Source: an uncultured bacterium (lineage in GTDB: Bacteria > Cyanobacteriota > Vampirovibrionia > Gastranaerophilales > Gastranaerophilaceae). From it: a stretch of 64,000 nt of DNA. The position numbers and the translations under genes were made by a program. Of the stretch, positions 8,535 through 16,873 are shown in pieces. The stretch covers positions 51,908 through 115,907 of the forward strand of contig CASFPS010000007.1 in the NCBI GenBank assembly GCA_949296355.1, given 5' to 3'. Position 1 is the stretch's first letter, and every line of letters begins with the position of its first letter. The notes below the pieces were generated by a model. The model did not search any database and was not told where the DNA came from. It was given only the letters and a program-made list of their open reading frames with translations.

Positions 8535-9224
8535 ATGGATAATAAAACTTTAATCAAACAATACATAGGTATTGTACAAAAAGTAGCGAGAGTTGAGCAT
8601 AAGCGTGTACCTAACCATATGATTGAATATGAAGAGCTGGTTAGTATAGGCGTTATTGCCGTGCAAACTTTGATTAAAGGAAAAACAGAAGAGCAGCTTG
8701 CCAGATATAATGACGCATATATAGCAACTGCAGTTAAATGGGCTATCCGTAACGAACTCAGACATCGTTACAAATGGTATACCCTCAAACATAAAAAAGA
8801 AGAAGGGGAGGAAGACAGCAGCTATGTATCGGATGCAGTTTCTGACGATAATTCCGAGGATATGGGCTTTGCAATCTCTCCTACAAAAGTCCGTGAAGCA
8901 GTGTATGAAACCATCTTATCTATAGATGGTCTTGCTGCGGCTGCTACAGATAACGCTTCACCTTTCGATTTTATAAAAGACACCTCTGCTATGCCTGATG
9001 AGAAAGCTGAAATTATTGAAATGAGCAGGCTTATTAAGCAGGCTATTGCGAAACTTCCGCAAAAAGAACGTACGGTTGTTGAATATCGTTTTTACAGAAA
9101 TATGCAGGCAAAAGATATTGCAAATATGGTCGGGCTTTCGCCATCAAGAATTACAAGAATTATCCAATTTTCTCTTAACCAGATTAGGGAATACTTAAAA
9201 TCAAAAGGTCGGACAGATTACTAA
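8535..9224 (+). CDS. Sigma-70 family RNA polymerase sigma factor, FliA/SigD-like
   Basis: Region 2 is visible near the N-terminus (YEELVSIGVIAVQTLI, then AVKWAIRNELRHRYKWY, a region 2.4-like stretch). A C-terminal region 4 contains a helix-turn-helix (LPQKERTVVEYRFYRNMQ, then AKDIANMVGLSPSRITRI). The linker between them, about residues 85-165, is long and acidic and matches no region 3 I recognise. The length of 229 aa and the spacing fit the FliA/SigD/WhiG class. It lies 70 nt downstream of flhB in the same direction, which supports a role in flagellar transcription. Target promoters are unknown; I found no clear FliA box upstream of the flagellin. Confidence 0.85.
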   Translation: MDNKTLIKQYIGIVQKVARVEHKRVPNHMIEYEELVSIGVIAVQTLIKGKTEEQLARYNDAYIATAVKWAIRNELRHRYKWYTLKHKKEEGEEDSSYVSDAVSDDNSEDMGFAISPTKVREAVYETILSIDGLAAAATDNASPFDFIKDTSAMPDEKAEIIEMSRLIKQAIAKLPQKERTVVEYRFYRNMQAKDIANMVGLSPSRITRIIQFSLNQIREYLKSKGRTDY

Positions 9225-9228
9225 CCTT

Positions 9229-9657
9229 TTATCTAGCCCGAAAAGAACCCCTTACATTCCCGAAATTATCCGTCATAACTCCCCTGCCTCCCGGGAAAGT
9301 TCGGAAACTTCCGGTGCGGTTTCCGTAATTATCATATACACTGCCTCTTCTTGCAGGTAAGTTTCTTACTGTCCCGACTTTGTTTCCGGAATTATCAAAT
9401 ACATTAGTTTGTCCGGAAGGAGTAGTCCTGAATCTTCCTACCGTATTCCGGTTCTGGTCGTACATTACACCACGCCCGTTTGAATACTCTCTGATACGAC
9501 CCTTGCTGTTCATATCATTATCATACAGTTCATAATTTCCGCTTGAAGTTTTGCGCATGATCCCCGTACGATTCCAATCATTATCAAAAGTGCTTATTGT
9601 CTCTGCATACGCAGGCATTAAAAACAGGCAAAAAATTATTAAAAAAACTCGTTTCAT
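9229..9657 (-). CDS. Secreted protein made of short YDNxGN-type repeats
   Basis: From the ATG at 9657 the product begins with a clear signal peptide (MKRVFLIIFCLFLMPAYA, cleavage before E). The mature part is about six tandem repeats of roughly 20 residues with the pattern (Y/F)-D-N-x-x-N-x-x-G-x-x-R-x-x-x-x-G. The repeats are rich in Gly, Arg and Asn and reminiscent of small beta-repeat surface or periplasmic proteins. A longer start at 9681 is possible (GAGAGGGG lies about 13 nt before it). I prefer 9657 because of the signal peptide and a TATAAT 7 nt upstream on the minus strand. Function unknown. Confidence 0.7.
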   Translation of the reverse strand: MKRVFLIIFCLFLMPAYAETISTFDNDWNRTGIMRKTSSGNYELYDNDMNSKGRIREYSNGRGVMYDQNRNTVGRFRTTPSGQTNVFDNSGNKVGTVRNLPARRGSVYDNYGNRTGSFRTFPGGRGVMTDNFGNVRGSFRAR

Positions 9658-9682
9658 ATTATGTATTATATCAAATTTCATA

Positions 9683-10960
9683 TCAGGATATAATCCCCTC
9701 TCTGATTAATTGTTCTTTTATTTCTTTCTTTGTCTGAAATTCCTTGCCGGATTTGTCCGTAAGTCTTTTTATAAGCATTATTCCCGGAGTTATTACACCG
9801 AGAGCCAGTATACAGGCGCCGATATTGTTTCTTATTGATCTTCTCTTTAATTTTCTTACACCTTTAAAGAATGTATCAGTTGTTTCGCCTTTTTTAAGCG
9901 CGTCTTTATACTGACCATAAAGCTCTGAAACTTTGTCATTTACGCCTTCTATTTCTTTTAAATCAATAAACTGTCTTGTATCAATTTTTCCGGTTCCCTT
10001 TAATTCTTTTATCAAATCAGACTGTTTAGCGATTTTTACAATCTTATTATCAGGATTTTTGTGCAAAAACTCATACAAAGCTGTATTAGATGTATTTGCA
10101 CTCTTAAATTCGCTGATACTCTTTTCTATAGAACCGTCCTCAAACGCCTTTTTGAAAACATCGTCCTCAAGCACCCTTGAATCCAGTGTAATCGATTTAT
10201 TATGTTTTTTCTTAGCATTATTTTCCATCATTTCCTGAATTTTCTTGCCGGCATAATATAAGAAGAACAGGCAGGAACCCTCTTTTATTGCGTAACCGAA
10301 AAATTCCTGAGAGGATCTTGAATCTGTAAGTCTTTCAGTTGTAATAAAACCGTCCATCAGGTACATATTTTTTACAGGTGAAAATGCAAACTCTTCAACA
10401 ATTTTTCCGATACCTTTAAAAGACGGATTTTTAGAAGAATTGTTGTTTTCCTTCTCTTTAGCTTTCTTTTCATTGTATTCTTGTATAAGATTTTTTCTGA
10501 TTTTGTTTTCAGTGTATTTTTGCTTTAACCGTGTTAAAGTTACATAAGATACAGCCGCCAGAACCGTTGATACAACAAACTTTGTAGCAGCAAGATTCTT
10601 AAACAATCTGCTGTTTTTTCCGGCTTTTTCCAAATTCTTTTTAATTTCTTCTGTCGGGGCAAATTCTTTTATTTTTTCATAAATTTCTTTGTCTTTTAAG
10701 TTTCTCGGATCAATTTTTGAATCCAAGCCGTACGCCTTGAATACAGTTTTATCAAAAATCCATTTAAACGCCGGGATTCCTCCTAGCCATAAAATTTCAG
10801 TACCAAACTCATCAATAAATCTGTCAACGCCCTCTTCTTTTCCTGTTGCATAAGAACCCGCCGTCATCCCCAGACAGCTTGACGCATCTTTTACCCCCAA
10901 AGGAATCAATGAATTGGGGTTGCCTAATGTAGAATAAATTTTTGCTGCATTTACGAACAT
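9683..10960 (-). CDS. Unknown membrane protein, 425 aa
   Basis: This is a Lys-rich protein with hydrophobic segments at about 52-66, 125-145, 205-222 and 390-410, separated by long charged helical stretches. An NPSFKG motif sits at 178-183, after a Lys/Glu/Asn linker, and resembles the N-terminal motif of other unknown proteins here. The start ATG follows GGGGGTTG. No catalytic motif or known domain is apparent. It ends 2 nt before the 9681 frame on the same strand, so it may be cotranscribed with the secreted repeat protein. Probably lineage-specific. Confidence 0.75.
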   Translation of the reverse strand: MFVNAAKIYSTLGNPNSLIPLGVKDASSCLGMTAGSYATGKEEGVDRFIDEFGTEILWLGGIPAFKWIFDKTVFKAYGLDSKIDPRNLKDKEIYEKIKEFAPTEEIKKNLEKAGKNSRLFKNLAATKFVVSTVLAAVSYVTLTRLKQKYTENKIRKNLIQEYNEKKAKEKENNNSSKNPSFKGIGKIVEEFAFSPVKNMYLMDGFITTERLTDSRSSQEFFGYAIKEGSCLFFLYYAGKKIQEMMENNAKKKHNKSITLDSRVLEDDVFKKAFEDGSIEKSISEFKSANTSNTALYEFLHKNPDNKIVKIAKQSDLIKELKGTGKIDTRQFIDLKEIEGVNDKVSELYGQYKDALKKGETTDTFFKGVRKLKRRSIRNNIGACILALGVITPGIMLIKRLTDKSGKEFQTKKEIKEQLIREGIIS

Positions 10961-11084
10961 AATTCTACAACCCCCATTTTAAATTCATTAATTTTTTGCT
11001 GTGCTTGTTCATACCATACCTTCCTTTCATTGTAAGTTTTGTGAATACTAAAAATTGCCATCTGATTAACATTTTTTTACAATA

Positions 11085-11117
11085 AAAAAGAACTTCCGCT
11101 TATAGGAAGTTCTTTTT
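11085..11117. terminator. Bidirectional terminator
   Basis: The perfect stem AAAAAGAACTTCC / GGAAGTTCTTTTT with a 7-nt loop is A-rich on one side and T-rich on the other. It works as an intrinsic terminator for the minus-strand gene ending at 11137 and could act in the other direction too. Confidence 0.85.
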
Positions 11118-11136
11118 ATAATTTAACAATTAAAAC

Positions 11137-11379
11137 TTAGCCTACAAGTTCGGTATCATCCGACTCGGAAGCTTTAACCATAATTGCGTGTTCTACAGGG
11201 TTTTCCTTCTTATACGCACTTTCTGCGGTAGCTTCCTCAAAACCAAACTCGTCTCGGGCTTTCTTCATTTGTGTTTCATCAACAAGCTTTTTTGCAAGCT
11301 CTGCAATTTCATATACAAGCTTGTAACGATTATCTGTATTTTCGTTTAATTCCCAGGCTATTTTTACAATCTGATCCAT
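11137..11379 (-). CDS. rpoZ: Probable RNA polymerase omega subunit
   Basis: The 80-aa product has the omega layout. A short N-terminal helix leads to NRYKLVYEIAELAKKL, matching the family's N-R-(F/Y)-x-L-V-x-x-A-x-x-A-(K/R) core. A downstream ENPVEHAIMVKASE matches the conserved P-x-x-x-A-(L/I) helix. Omega helps RNA polymerase assembly by binding beta-prime. I chose ATG 11379, preceded by AGAGG, over the longer frame to 11421. The identification is by pattern only because omega subunits are short and divergent. It ends at the strong hairpin just downstream. Confidence 0.6.
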   Translation of the reverse strand: MDQIVKIAWELNENTDNRYKLVYEIAELAKKLVDETQMKKARDEFGFEEATAESAYKKENPVEHAIMVKASESDDTELVG

Positions 11380-11525
11380 ATTTAACCTCTTTTTGTCAAT
11401 ATACTTGATTTTATAACACACATAATTATTTGTCCAGAGGTATTTCTTAATATAAGTTTACAAAAAGGCAATTATTTAAAATAGGAATACTTTATATATA
11501 CATACACGAGATAAAGGAGAAAAAT

Positions 11526-12263
11526 ATGCCAACACCATCTTATGACATCGCATCATACTTTAAACACGGAAAAACCTATGCTTGGGCGCAATACGTGGAC
11601 AACCCGGAAAATGGAGGAAACGGCAACGGTAAAGTTGACGGAAATGAGATTCAGTTATTTACAAAAATCATTGAACATAGATATAACGGTTTTAAGTACG
11701 ATTTTAATGAACTTGATTCAAAACAATCTGAGGAACTCAATTCTGACAGATATCAAAACAGTCTGGAAGCTAAAATTGCTCAACAGTTGTATTTTGAGCC
11801 TAATATGCTCGGACACGGCAGAGGACCTGATGCTTTAGGCTATACAGTATCAAAAGATTTGAAAGGATATACCGGCAGTTATGAATACGTTAAAGCTGTT
11901 TTGAATGAAATTGCAGAATTTCCGGTTCAAGCAAAAAAATATGAAACGATTAAACATTTTCTGACTGCATACGCTGTAGGCGGCGCACGGAATGGTATTT
12001 TTGAACAGCTTGGCTCCGAGTGGGGAGAAGGTGTAACCAACGGTGACGCTATGCAGTTTTTAAAAGCAATAATCGATTGTATTCCGGAAGATAAGAAAGA
12101 GTCCAAAGACTATAAACGGATTTGCTCTATTTATCAGGAATATTCCGCAAAACCTGCGGATGAAAAATTCTGTGACAGCAAATACGCGTTTATCTCCAGC
12201 ATGTTTAGCTTAAATACTTTAGACCAACTTGACGATTCTGTCGAAAGATTATTTGATATTTAA
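11526..12263 (+). CDS. Unknown protein with an EF-hand-like loop, 245 aa
   Basis: The start has a strong RBS (AAGGAGAAAAAT). Near residues 27-40 the product has a Gly/Asn/Asp-rich loop, NGGNGNGKVDGNEI, spaced like a calcium-binding EF-hand or dockerin loop and followed by a helix. The rest is mixed helical with many acidic and aromatic residues. There is no signal peptide or membrane segment. Its last four bases overlap the stop of map on the opposite strand. I do not recognise the family; calcium binding is inference only. Confidence 0.7.
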   Translation: MPTPSYDIASYFKHGKTYAWAQYVDNPENGGNGNGKVDGNEIQLFTKIIEHRYNGFKYDFNELDSKQSEELNSDRYQNSLEAKIAQQLYFEPNMLGHGRGPDALGYTVSKDLKGYTGSYEYVKAVLNEIAEFPVQAKKYETIKHFLTAYAVGGARNGIFEQLGSEWGEGVTNGDAMQFLKAIIDCIPEDKKESKDYKRICSIYQEYSAKPADEKFCDSKYAFISSMFSLNTLDQLDDSVERLFDI

Positions 12264-13012
12264 TCCATTAAAGTTGTCATAAGAATCGGATCACCGTCTG
12301 TTGCAAGAACCGTATGTTCAAAATGTGCAGACGGTTTTCTGTCTTTTGTAACAACTCCCCACTTGTCATCTTCAACAAACACTTCATCACAGCCGAGATT
12401 AAGCATCGGCTCTATTGCAATTACCATGCCGGATTTAATAAGAGTTTCATCACCTACCCTGTAGTTAAAAAGAAACGGGTCTTCATGCATTGAATGTCCG
12501 ACCCCGTGTCCGCCGTATTGTCTTACAATTCCTAATTTATAGCTTTTTGCAACATCTTCTACCGCACCAGAAATGTCATCAAGAACATTTCCGGCTCTCA
12601 TTTTTGAAATACCTGCAAACAAGGCTTCTTCCGTTGCTTTCATAAGCATCTGCTTTTCTTCGGAAATTTTCCCTACAGCATAAGACCAGGCACTGTCTCC
12701 CACCATGCCGCCGTAAGTTGCACCGACATCAATTGCTATAATGTCGCCTTCTTTTAATATTTCTTTGTCAGAAGGAATCCCGTGTACAACTTTTTCATTA
12801 ATTGATGTGCAAATACTTGCAGGAAATCCGTTATACCCGAGAAACGTCGGAATGGCTTTATTTTCTTTAATAACTTTCATAGCTATGTTATCAAGTTCTT
12901 TTGTTGAGATTCCCGGCTCTACAACTTCTTTCATTTTTTGATGCACAAGTGCAACAATATGTCCGGCATGTCTCATTCTTTTAATTTCATCACGTGATTT
13001 TCTGTTTATCAT
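12260..13012 (-). CDS. map: Methionine aminopeptidase, type I
   Basis: Map removes the initiator methionine from nascent proteins. The M24 fold's metal ligands are recognisable: Asp in IAIDVGATYGG and MVGDSAW, His in YGGHGVGHSMHEDPF, Glu in IAIEPML and a C-terminal Glu in SAHFEHTV. At 250 aa it is the short type I form with no N-terminal extension. The ATG follows GAGG. It is convergent with, and overlaps by 4 nt, the EF-hand-like gene. It is not in a ribosomal operon, where map often sits. Confidence 0.95.
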   Translation of the reverse strand: MINRKSRDEIKRMRHAGHIVALVHQKMKEVVEPGISTKELDNIAMKVIKENKAIPTFLGYNGFPASICTSINEKVVHGIPSDKEILKEGDIIAIDVGATYGGMVGDSAWSYAVGKISEEKQMLMKATEEALFAGISKMRAGNVLDDISGAVEDVAKSYKLGIVRQYGGHGVGHSMHEDPFLFNYRVGDETLIKSGMVIAIEPMLNLGCDEVFVEDDKWGVVTKDRKPSAHFEHTVLATDGDPILMTTLMD

Positions 13013-13204
13013 AATAACCTCACCTAAAAATCTTTCCTTGCCCCTATTGTAGTCTTAATAAGCAGTGATTTCAAGTCGGCAGGAAAGGGGGAAAAACAAT
13101 GCATTATTTATGTAGTATTATTGCTATGTTTCAGCCCGTCTACATTTCTACATTTCATATTCCCAGTCACTCAGTCACTATTTTAAGACATTTACCCCCA
13201 CCCC

Positions 13205-13232
13205 TTGACTTTAAAAATTGATTTGGTACTAT
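13205..13232 (+). promoter_or_regulatory. Promoter of tRNA-Glu
   Basis: TTGACT at 13205-13210, a 16-nt spacer and TACTAT at 13227-13232 place transcription start about 10 nt before the mature tRNA 5' end. Confidence 0.65.
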
Positions 13233-13248
13233 AGAAATTGTCGGATGT

Positions 13249-13321
13249 GCCCCCATCGTCTAGAGGCCTAGGACAACACCCTTTCACGGTGTAGACAGCG
13301 ATTCGAATTCGCTTGGGGGTA
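13249..13321 (+). tRNA. tRNA-Glu (anticodon UUC)
   Basis: The 73-nt gene folds as a cloverleaf with acceptor GCCCCCA, the D-arm CGTCTAGAGG region, anticodon loop CCTTTCACG (TTC anticodon) and T-arm loop TTCGAAT. The 3' acceptor strand TGGGGGT is followed by discriminator A. CCA is not encoded. From memory the sequence closely follows the tRNA-Glu of photosynthetic cyanobacteria, including the G1-U72 pair and the D-loop. That supports the placement of this genome near Cyanobacteria. Confidence 0.96.
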
Positions 13322-13455
13322 TTTTTTAAAAGAGAATACGCGACCGGTTTCAGACCGGTTATTTTTTTGCTTAAACTCCGGCTTAAACCATTTACCCGAA
13401 GGCGTGAATATGCTATAATAAATATGTTAATGAGTCTTTGATTCAAGGAGAGTTT

Positions 13456-14799
13456 ATGCCGGTTATATCAAGATCAGTGTTTGTATTAGCAGCAGTAGAC
13501 GCTTTAATTATAATGTTTGCGGCACTTTATTCTTTTATTAGTTTTGTGCCTGTTTCTATTCTGTTTTACTTAATGCTATGGTTTCTACTAATCATTATGC
13601 TTGTTTTATACATAAAAGGTTTTTACGAAGTAAGAAAATATAAACCGGCGGATATTTATTTATTATTTGAAGGCATAACAATAGCAACTGTTTTTGCAGG
13701 AATCCCGTTATGCTTGACAGGGTTTAATATAATAACAGTCCTGCTTCTTATAATTGATGCAGTGATAACTTTCTCCGGAATTTTGGCTGTAAGAATTATA
13801 TATCTTATTTACGCAAAATTTATGAAAACAACAAAAAATGTTCTGATAATAGGCGCCGGTCAGGACGGCAAACTTATTGCAGAGGAAATCCAATCTCGCC
13901 CTGAGCTTGGCATGAAAGTTGTAGGATTTCTTGATGACAACATGAATACAATTGAAGACGAAGATTCTACAATTCCGATACTAGGATTAACGTGTGATTC
14001 TGAGGCTGTTATTAAAGACAATAACGTAAAAATAGTTATTATAGCTGTAAAATCCCGCATGGACACAACAATTTTGACAGATTTAATAAAAGGAATTCCT
14101 CTTGCCGTAAAGGTTTGGAGAATGCCTAAATTCTATGAAAAAATTACACATAGATATCTTGTATCAAAAATGACGGTAAATTGGCTTTTCTATGCCTGCG
14201 TCAAGAAAAAAGCCTTACTTTTCGCTTACATAAAAAGATTTTGTGACATTATTGCCTCACTTGCTATAATTATTATTACAAGTCCTCTGTCATTAATTGC
14301 TATGCTCGGGATTAAACTTTCAGACTTCGGACCTGTATTTTTTACCCAGACCAGAATCGGCAAATTCGGCAAGCCTTTTAAAATGATTAAGTTCAGAACA
14401 ATGTATCAGGATAAGGTTGATGCTAATTTTGATGATGATTTAACTGAAATAAAATATGACGATAAGAGAATCATGCCTTTCTGTAAAATTTTGAGGAAAT
14501 TCCATATAGATGAACTTCCGCAAATGATAAATATTTTACGAGGGGAAATGAGTCTGGTCGGACCAAGACCTGTTAGAGAAGAAGTTTACTATGAAAACAG
14601 GGAAAAACTGCCGTACTGGGAATGCAGAAACTGGGTTCGCCCGGGATGGTGCGGCTGGCAGCAGGTTAATTCCTGCGAGCCGACTTCCGAAGAGCGTCTT
14701 GAATATGACTTATATTATATAAAACACCGTCATATTATATGGGAATTTATAATCTTCATACAATTTACAGCAAAAGTAATATGCGGACGATGCAAATAA
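13456..14799 (+). CDS. Undecaprenyl-phosphate sugar phosphotransferase (WbaP/CpsE type)
   Basis: The enzyme loads the first sugar-1-phosphate onto undecaprenyl phosphate to start a surface polysaccharide. The N-terminal half has about four membrane helices (residues 5-120) and a Rossmann-like segment (NVLIIGAGQDG at about 130, then GFLDDN). The C-terminal bacterial sugar transferase domain has the re-entrant helix KRFCDIIASLA, a KFRTM motif, HIDELPQ and SLVGPRPVREE. I chose ATG 13456 over TTG 13438 because AAGGAGAG sits directly upstream. The 447-aa length is normal. It is not in a polysaccharide cluster; WecG- and GT2-type genes are elsewhere in the window. Confidence 0.92.
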   Translation: MPVISRSVFVLAAVDALIIMFAALYSFISFVPVSILFYLMLWFLLIIMLVLYIKGFYEVRKYKPADIYLLFEGITIATVFAGIPLCLTGFNIITVLLLIIDAVITFSGILAVRIIYLIYAKFMKTTKNVLIIGAGQDGKLIAEEIQSRPELGMKVVGFLDDNMNTIEDEDSTIPILGLTCDSEAVIKDNNVKIVIIAVKSRMDTTILTDLIKGIPLAVKVWRMPKFYEKITHRYLVSKMTVNWLFYACVKKKALLFAYIKRFCDIIASLAIIIITSPLSLIAMLGIKLSDFGPVFFTQTRIGKFGKPFKMIKFRTMYQDKVDANFDDDLTEIKYDDKRIMPFCKILRKFHIDELPQMINILRGEMSLVGPRPVREEVYYENREKLPYWECRNWVRPGWCGWQQVNSCEPTSEERLEYDLYYIKHRHIIWEFIIFIQFTAKVICGRCK

Positions 14800-14811
14800 T
14801 AGTTACACAAT

Positions 14812-15378
14812 TTAATTTCTATACGCAACCAATATTCCGCCCGGAACATCCACAATTGTGTATTGAAATTCTTCATCCCTGTCTACCGCATCAATAAAAG
14901 TCTGAACTTTTTCAGCGTGTGATGTAATATTATCAGCAACAATCATTGCTTTTTGAGTCAAATGGGGCTTCACCAGTTCAAAGTATTTTACATACTCTCT
15001 TTTATTTGCATCTATAAATACAAAATCAAATTTTTCGCTTTCATCTAAGGATTCCAAAATATCGCAAGCTGAGCCTTGAAGCGGTCTTACGACATCCATA
15101 ACCCCGCATTTTTTAAAATTCTCTACAGCAATACTCTGCCTCTTATCATAATACTCTATTGTAGTAAGTCTGCCGCCGGTTTCTTTTAGAGCTTTTGCAA
15201 GCCAGAGACCGGAATATCCGTTTGATGTCCCGATTTCAAGCACGCTTCCGGCATTCATCATTTTTACAAACATGTTCAAAAGAATCCCCGTTGTTCTCGG
15301 AACATTCCAGAAATCTTTTTGTGTTTTTTCTAATTCGCCCAGTGTTTGAGATGTTATCTCGTCAAATACAATATCCAT
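14812..15378 (-). CDS. SAM-dependent O-methyltransferase, family 3
   Basis: The 188-aa product has the class I Rossmann methyltransferase fold: motif I VLEIGTSNGYSGLWLA, motif II TTIEYYD and the metal/catalytic region FVFIDANKREYVKYF, with VADNI further on. These match the catechol/caffeoyl-CoA O-methyltransferase family (PF01596), whose bacterial members methylate hydroxylated small molecules or tRNA wobble uridine derivatives (TrmR). The N-terminal extension is short. The substrate cannot be read from the sequence. It is convergent with the sugar transferase gene and 8 nt downstream of the beta-propeller gene, so possibly cotranscribed with it. Confidence 0.88.
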   Translation of the reverse strand: MDIVFDEITSQTLGELEKTQKDFWNVPRTTGILLNMFVKMMNAGSVLEIGTSNGYSGLWLAKALKETGGRLTTIEYYDKRQSIAVENFKKCGVMDVVRPLQGSACDILESLDESEKFDFVFIDANKREYVKYFELVKPHLTQKAMIVADNITSHAEKVQTFIDAVDRDEEFQYTIVDVPGGILVAYRN

Positions 15379-15386
15379 TTTGCCTT

Positions 15387-16826
15387 CTAATCAAACAATT
15401 CTACTTTATTAGTTATAACAACCGATTTTATAGGTACATTCATCTGATAAGTTTTCAACAACTTACCTTTTGCCAGATCAAATATAGAGTACTGATTATT
15501 CTTTATATCATTAATAACCGCAAGAGAAGAATTTTCTATACCCTTAAATCCGGAAGAGAAGCCGCTTGTACCCAGTTGAATTTCTTCAACAACCTGATCA
15601 TTATCAGTGTTAATTTTTTGTACTTCATTATTCTGCGCGCCTAAAACGTACAAATATTTGTCATACTGCAGCATTCCTATAGGTTTATTAACTGTTGTAA
15701 ACTCATTTATTAAGCCCAGAGTTGAATAATCAATTATAGCTATTCTGCTTTTTGTCCTGCTTGAGATGTATAACTTATTATTCCTGAACGCAAGAGCGGA
15801 AACATTCGGAAAAAGCCCTATGTCTTTTAACTCATACTGGTTCTTAAGCTCTATTGCCCAGATTTCGTTCTTAAGTTTGTCTACATAAAAAAGCTTATCC
15901 TCTTTTAATAAAAGTTTTTCACAATATCCGTTAACTTTAATCTTCTGGATTAAAGACATTGTCTCTAAATCAATAACAAAAATCATTGAAGCGGAAGGAG
16001 AGGTTACATAAGCTTTATTATTCGCTTCATCAAGCAAAATTTCCTCCGGATTGGAAGGAACATTTATCTGCTTAATAAATCTTGAATCAGCAACAGATAT
16101 AACATCGACAAAAGGTCTGTCATAAGTTGTTACAAGCAGAAATTTTCCGTCTTTAACCGCTTCCACATCAACAGGGATGGATTTCTGAGCCAGAGAGTAA
16201 CTCGGAACAGCTTTCGCCGGTTCTATTACCTGAATATTTTTTGAATAATTGGTTGTTACAAAAAGAATTTTATTTTTCAATTGTGATATCAAACTCTGCG
16301 GAATATCAGGCTCGCTCTCTGCCAGAAAATCTTCATAAGAATCACTGTTTTCAATCCTTATCATATCTTCGTTTTTGGTATCAATTTTCAGGTTCCCGAT
16401 TATACCCTTGATATTTTCCGGAATAATTAAACCGGAAGGCACCAGCATGTCCTGCGGTAAAAGTCCGGTTCTTACCTGCAGCGGCGGATTTGGCATATGC
16501 AAAACCGTTCTGTGTCCTTCTCCGTCTGTCAATACTTTCATAAGAACAAAATCGTTGTTGAAAATTACAACATCAGGCTCCTGTTTCAAATCCTGTTTTG
16601 CAGGATGTGTTTCTTTAATCTGGATTTTTGAAACATCTGAAAACAAAGCCGGATAAAGAGGCAGGTAAATAGTATTATCAGGGAAAATTATAACCCCGTC
16701 AAACCTTATATCCGCCTGCGGAACTTTTTGCAATATATAATCTTTTACTTCTACAGGAATTTTAGCTGCAAAAACATTTGTACAGCTTAACAATAAAATA
16801 CCTGTTAAAATTAAAAGCTTACGCAT
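15387..16826 (-). CDS. Secreted YVTN/NHL-like beta-propeller protein
   Basis: I chose the ATG at 16826, which is spaced 5 nt from GGAG and yields a signal peptide (MRKLLILTGILLLSCTNVFA). The mature protein is about 460 aa. Residues 200-475 are a series of roughly 40-residue beta repeats with the pattern of YVTN-type propellers, such as IFVIDLETMSLIQKIKVNGY and VLGAQNNEVQKINTDNDQVV. The segment before the propeller is unlike anything I know. The protein is probably periplasmic or surface-exposed and may bind a partner; no enzymatic residues are evident. It runs toward the O-methyltransferase gene with an 8-nt gap. Confidence 0.8.
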   Translation of the reverse strand: MRKLLILTGILLLSCTNVFAAKIPVEVKDYILQKVPQADIRFDGVIIFPDNTIYLPLYPALFSDVSKIQIKETHPAKQDLKQEPDVVIFNNDFVLMKVLTDGEGHRTVLHMPNPPLQVRTGLLPQDMLVPSGLIIPENIKGIIGNLKIDTKNEDMIRIENSDSYEDFLAESEPDIPQSLISQLKNKILFVTTNYSKNIQVIEPAKAVPSYSLAQKSIPVDVEAVKDGKFLLVTTYDRPFVDVISVADSRFIKQINVPSNPEEILLDEANNKAYVTSPSASMIFVIDLETMSLIQKIKVNGYCEKLLLKEDKLFYVDKLKNEIWAIELKNQYELKDIGLFPNVSALAFRNNKLYISSRTKSRIAIIDYSTLGLINEFTTVNKPIGMLQYDKYLYVLGAQNNEVQKINTDNDQVVEEIQLGTSGFSSGFKGIENSSLAVINDIKNNQYSIFDLAKGKLLKTYQMNVPIKSVVITNKVELFD

Positions 16827-16873
16827 CATCTCTCCAACGCATCTCAATAATTTTTATTCTACCATAATTTTGT

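Noticed and set aside
13099-13221. 40-codon plus-strand ORF behind AGGGGGA, upstream of tRNA-Glu
   Set aside because: Its interior consists of the CAGTCACT and CATTTACCCC repeat words, and it runs through the tRNA promoter. It has no coding character beyond being open.
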